Positions 63,621 to 64,000 of a DNA stretch of 64,000 nucleotides are shown here, piece by piece. Position 1 is the first letter of the stretch, and every line of letters begins with the position of its first letter. Both the position numbers and the translations under genes were made by a program. The stretch spans positions 207,501 through 271,500 of the forward strand of contig CAUYUJ010016156.1 of NCBI GenBank assembly GCA_963575745.1. The letters run 5' to 3'. This DNA comes from Prorocentrum cordatum (lineage: Eukaryota > Sar > Dinophyceae > Prorocentrales > Prorocentraceae). The notes below the pieces were generated by a model. That model searched no databases, was not told the DNA's origin, and saw nothing but the letters and a program-made list of their open reading frames with translations.

Positions 63621-64000
63621 TTCGCCGGATCGCTAGCCCCCGCTTGCGAGTCGGCTTCCTTACGCCGTACACAACCTGATCGGAGTGGCCCTGGTGCGAG
63701 GGGGTCGCACGGAGGTGAACTGAGTGCCTTGCAGCGCGCGCCGCGCCTTTCCCCTCGAGGTGCTACGCCACCCAGGGGGCGTGACTTCGCGGGGGGTTTT
63801 CAACGCCCCGTCGAGTCCAGCCGACCGGGGATACCGCATAGCCTGTTTAGCTATGGCAGAGACGGAGTAAGTACATAATTAGAATAATCATGTTTCTTCG
63901 ATGTCTCGATCAAAAAATGCGCCCCTGGAACATCCTGTGGCGCGTCCGTGAGCCTGCGCCCAGTGTCGTGTCATTCCTTTTCGGAACTGGGTCGGGCTTC
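63621..64000. other. No gene recognised
   Basis: GC-rich unique-looking sequence. ATGGCAGAGACGGAGTAAGT at 63,851 has a start codon and a canonical GT donor-like site, but no downstream exon lies in the window. Confidence 0.4.

Noticed and set aside
63833-63855. CCGCATAGCCTGTTTAGCTA before an ATG as a leader remnant
   Set aside because: Needs a two-base gap and still matches only about 14 positions; too weak alone.

Overview
The window reads as nuclear DNA of a dinoflagellate. The supports are: a near-match to the dinoflagellate trans-spliced leader (DinoSL) just upstream of a gene, and a tandem run of leader remnants elsewhere; introns with GC or GA donors and an AG/G boundary at both ends; KRPAA-motif proteins; PPR arrays of the ISACEK type; and a tyrosine-recombinase retrotransposon carrying a cytosine-methyltransferase-like domain. 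The genus cannot be fixed from sequence alone (Prorocentrum-like or Symbiodiniaceae-like are guesses).

Layout. 1-5,000: microsatellites, dispersed repeats and pieces of inverted-repeat elements. 5,072-18,205: a gene-bearing stretch, all supported genes on the + strand: a partial three-exon gene (5,072-5,876), a two-exon KRPAA protein (6,343-8,529), an acidic Ser-rich protein (9,284-10,447), a Lys-rich KRPAA protein (11,734-13,116, possibly starting at 11,019), a coiled-coil-like protein (13,628-14,965) and a three-exon protein of a dinoflagellate multicopy family (16,029-18,205). Their introns are filled with CTC, GAG, CAT or C runs, or with TGGAATT arrays. 18,206-31,800: almost no genes; PPR gene copies on the minus strand alternate with long G/T-rich arrays whose units recur about every 10.6 bp. 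31,801-38,405: a 6.6 kb YR (DIRS/Ngaro-like) retrotransposon on the minus strand, with gag-like, RT-RNase H, tyrosine recombinase and C5-methyltransferase-like parts and split direct repeats at its ends. 38,406-43,940: microsatellites, phased arrays and PPR remnants. 43,945-47,060: a dead LINE (endonuclease plus reverse transcriptase, minus strand) hit by three different small insertions. 47,649-49,588: an element with long terminal inverted repeats carrying a 90-bp satellite; a rearranged inverted copy of its contents lies at 60,340-61,803. 49,600-64,000: tandem duplications, short inverted-repeat elements flanked by TTAA-like sites, a PPR remnant behind three stacked leader remnants, two perfect hairpins, minisatellites and microsatellites.

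No rRNA, tRNA, CRISPR array or bacterial-type operon was found. The genes share no recognisable pathway. The window is best read as a small unidirectional gene cluster beside a large graveyard of retroposed and transposed sequence. All splice sites are inferred by eye from frame continuity and have no transcript support.
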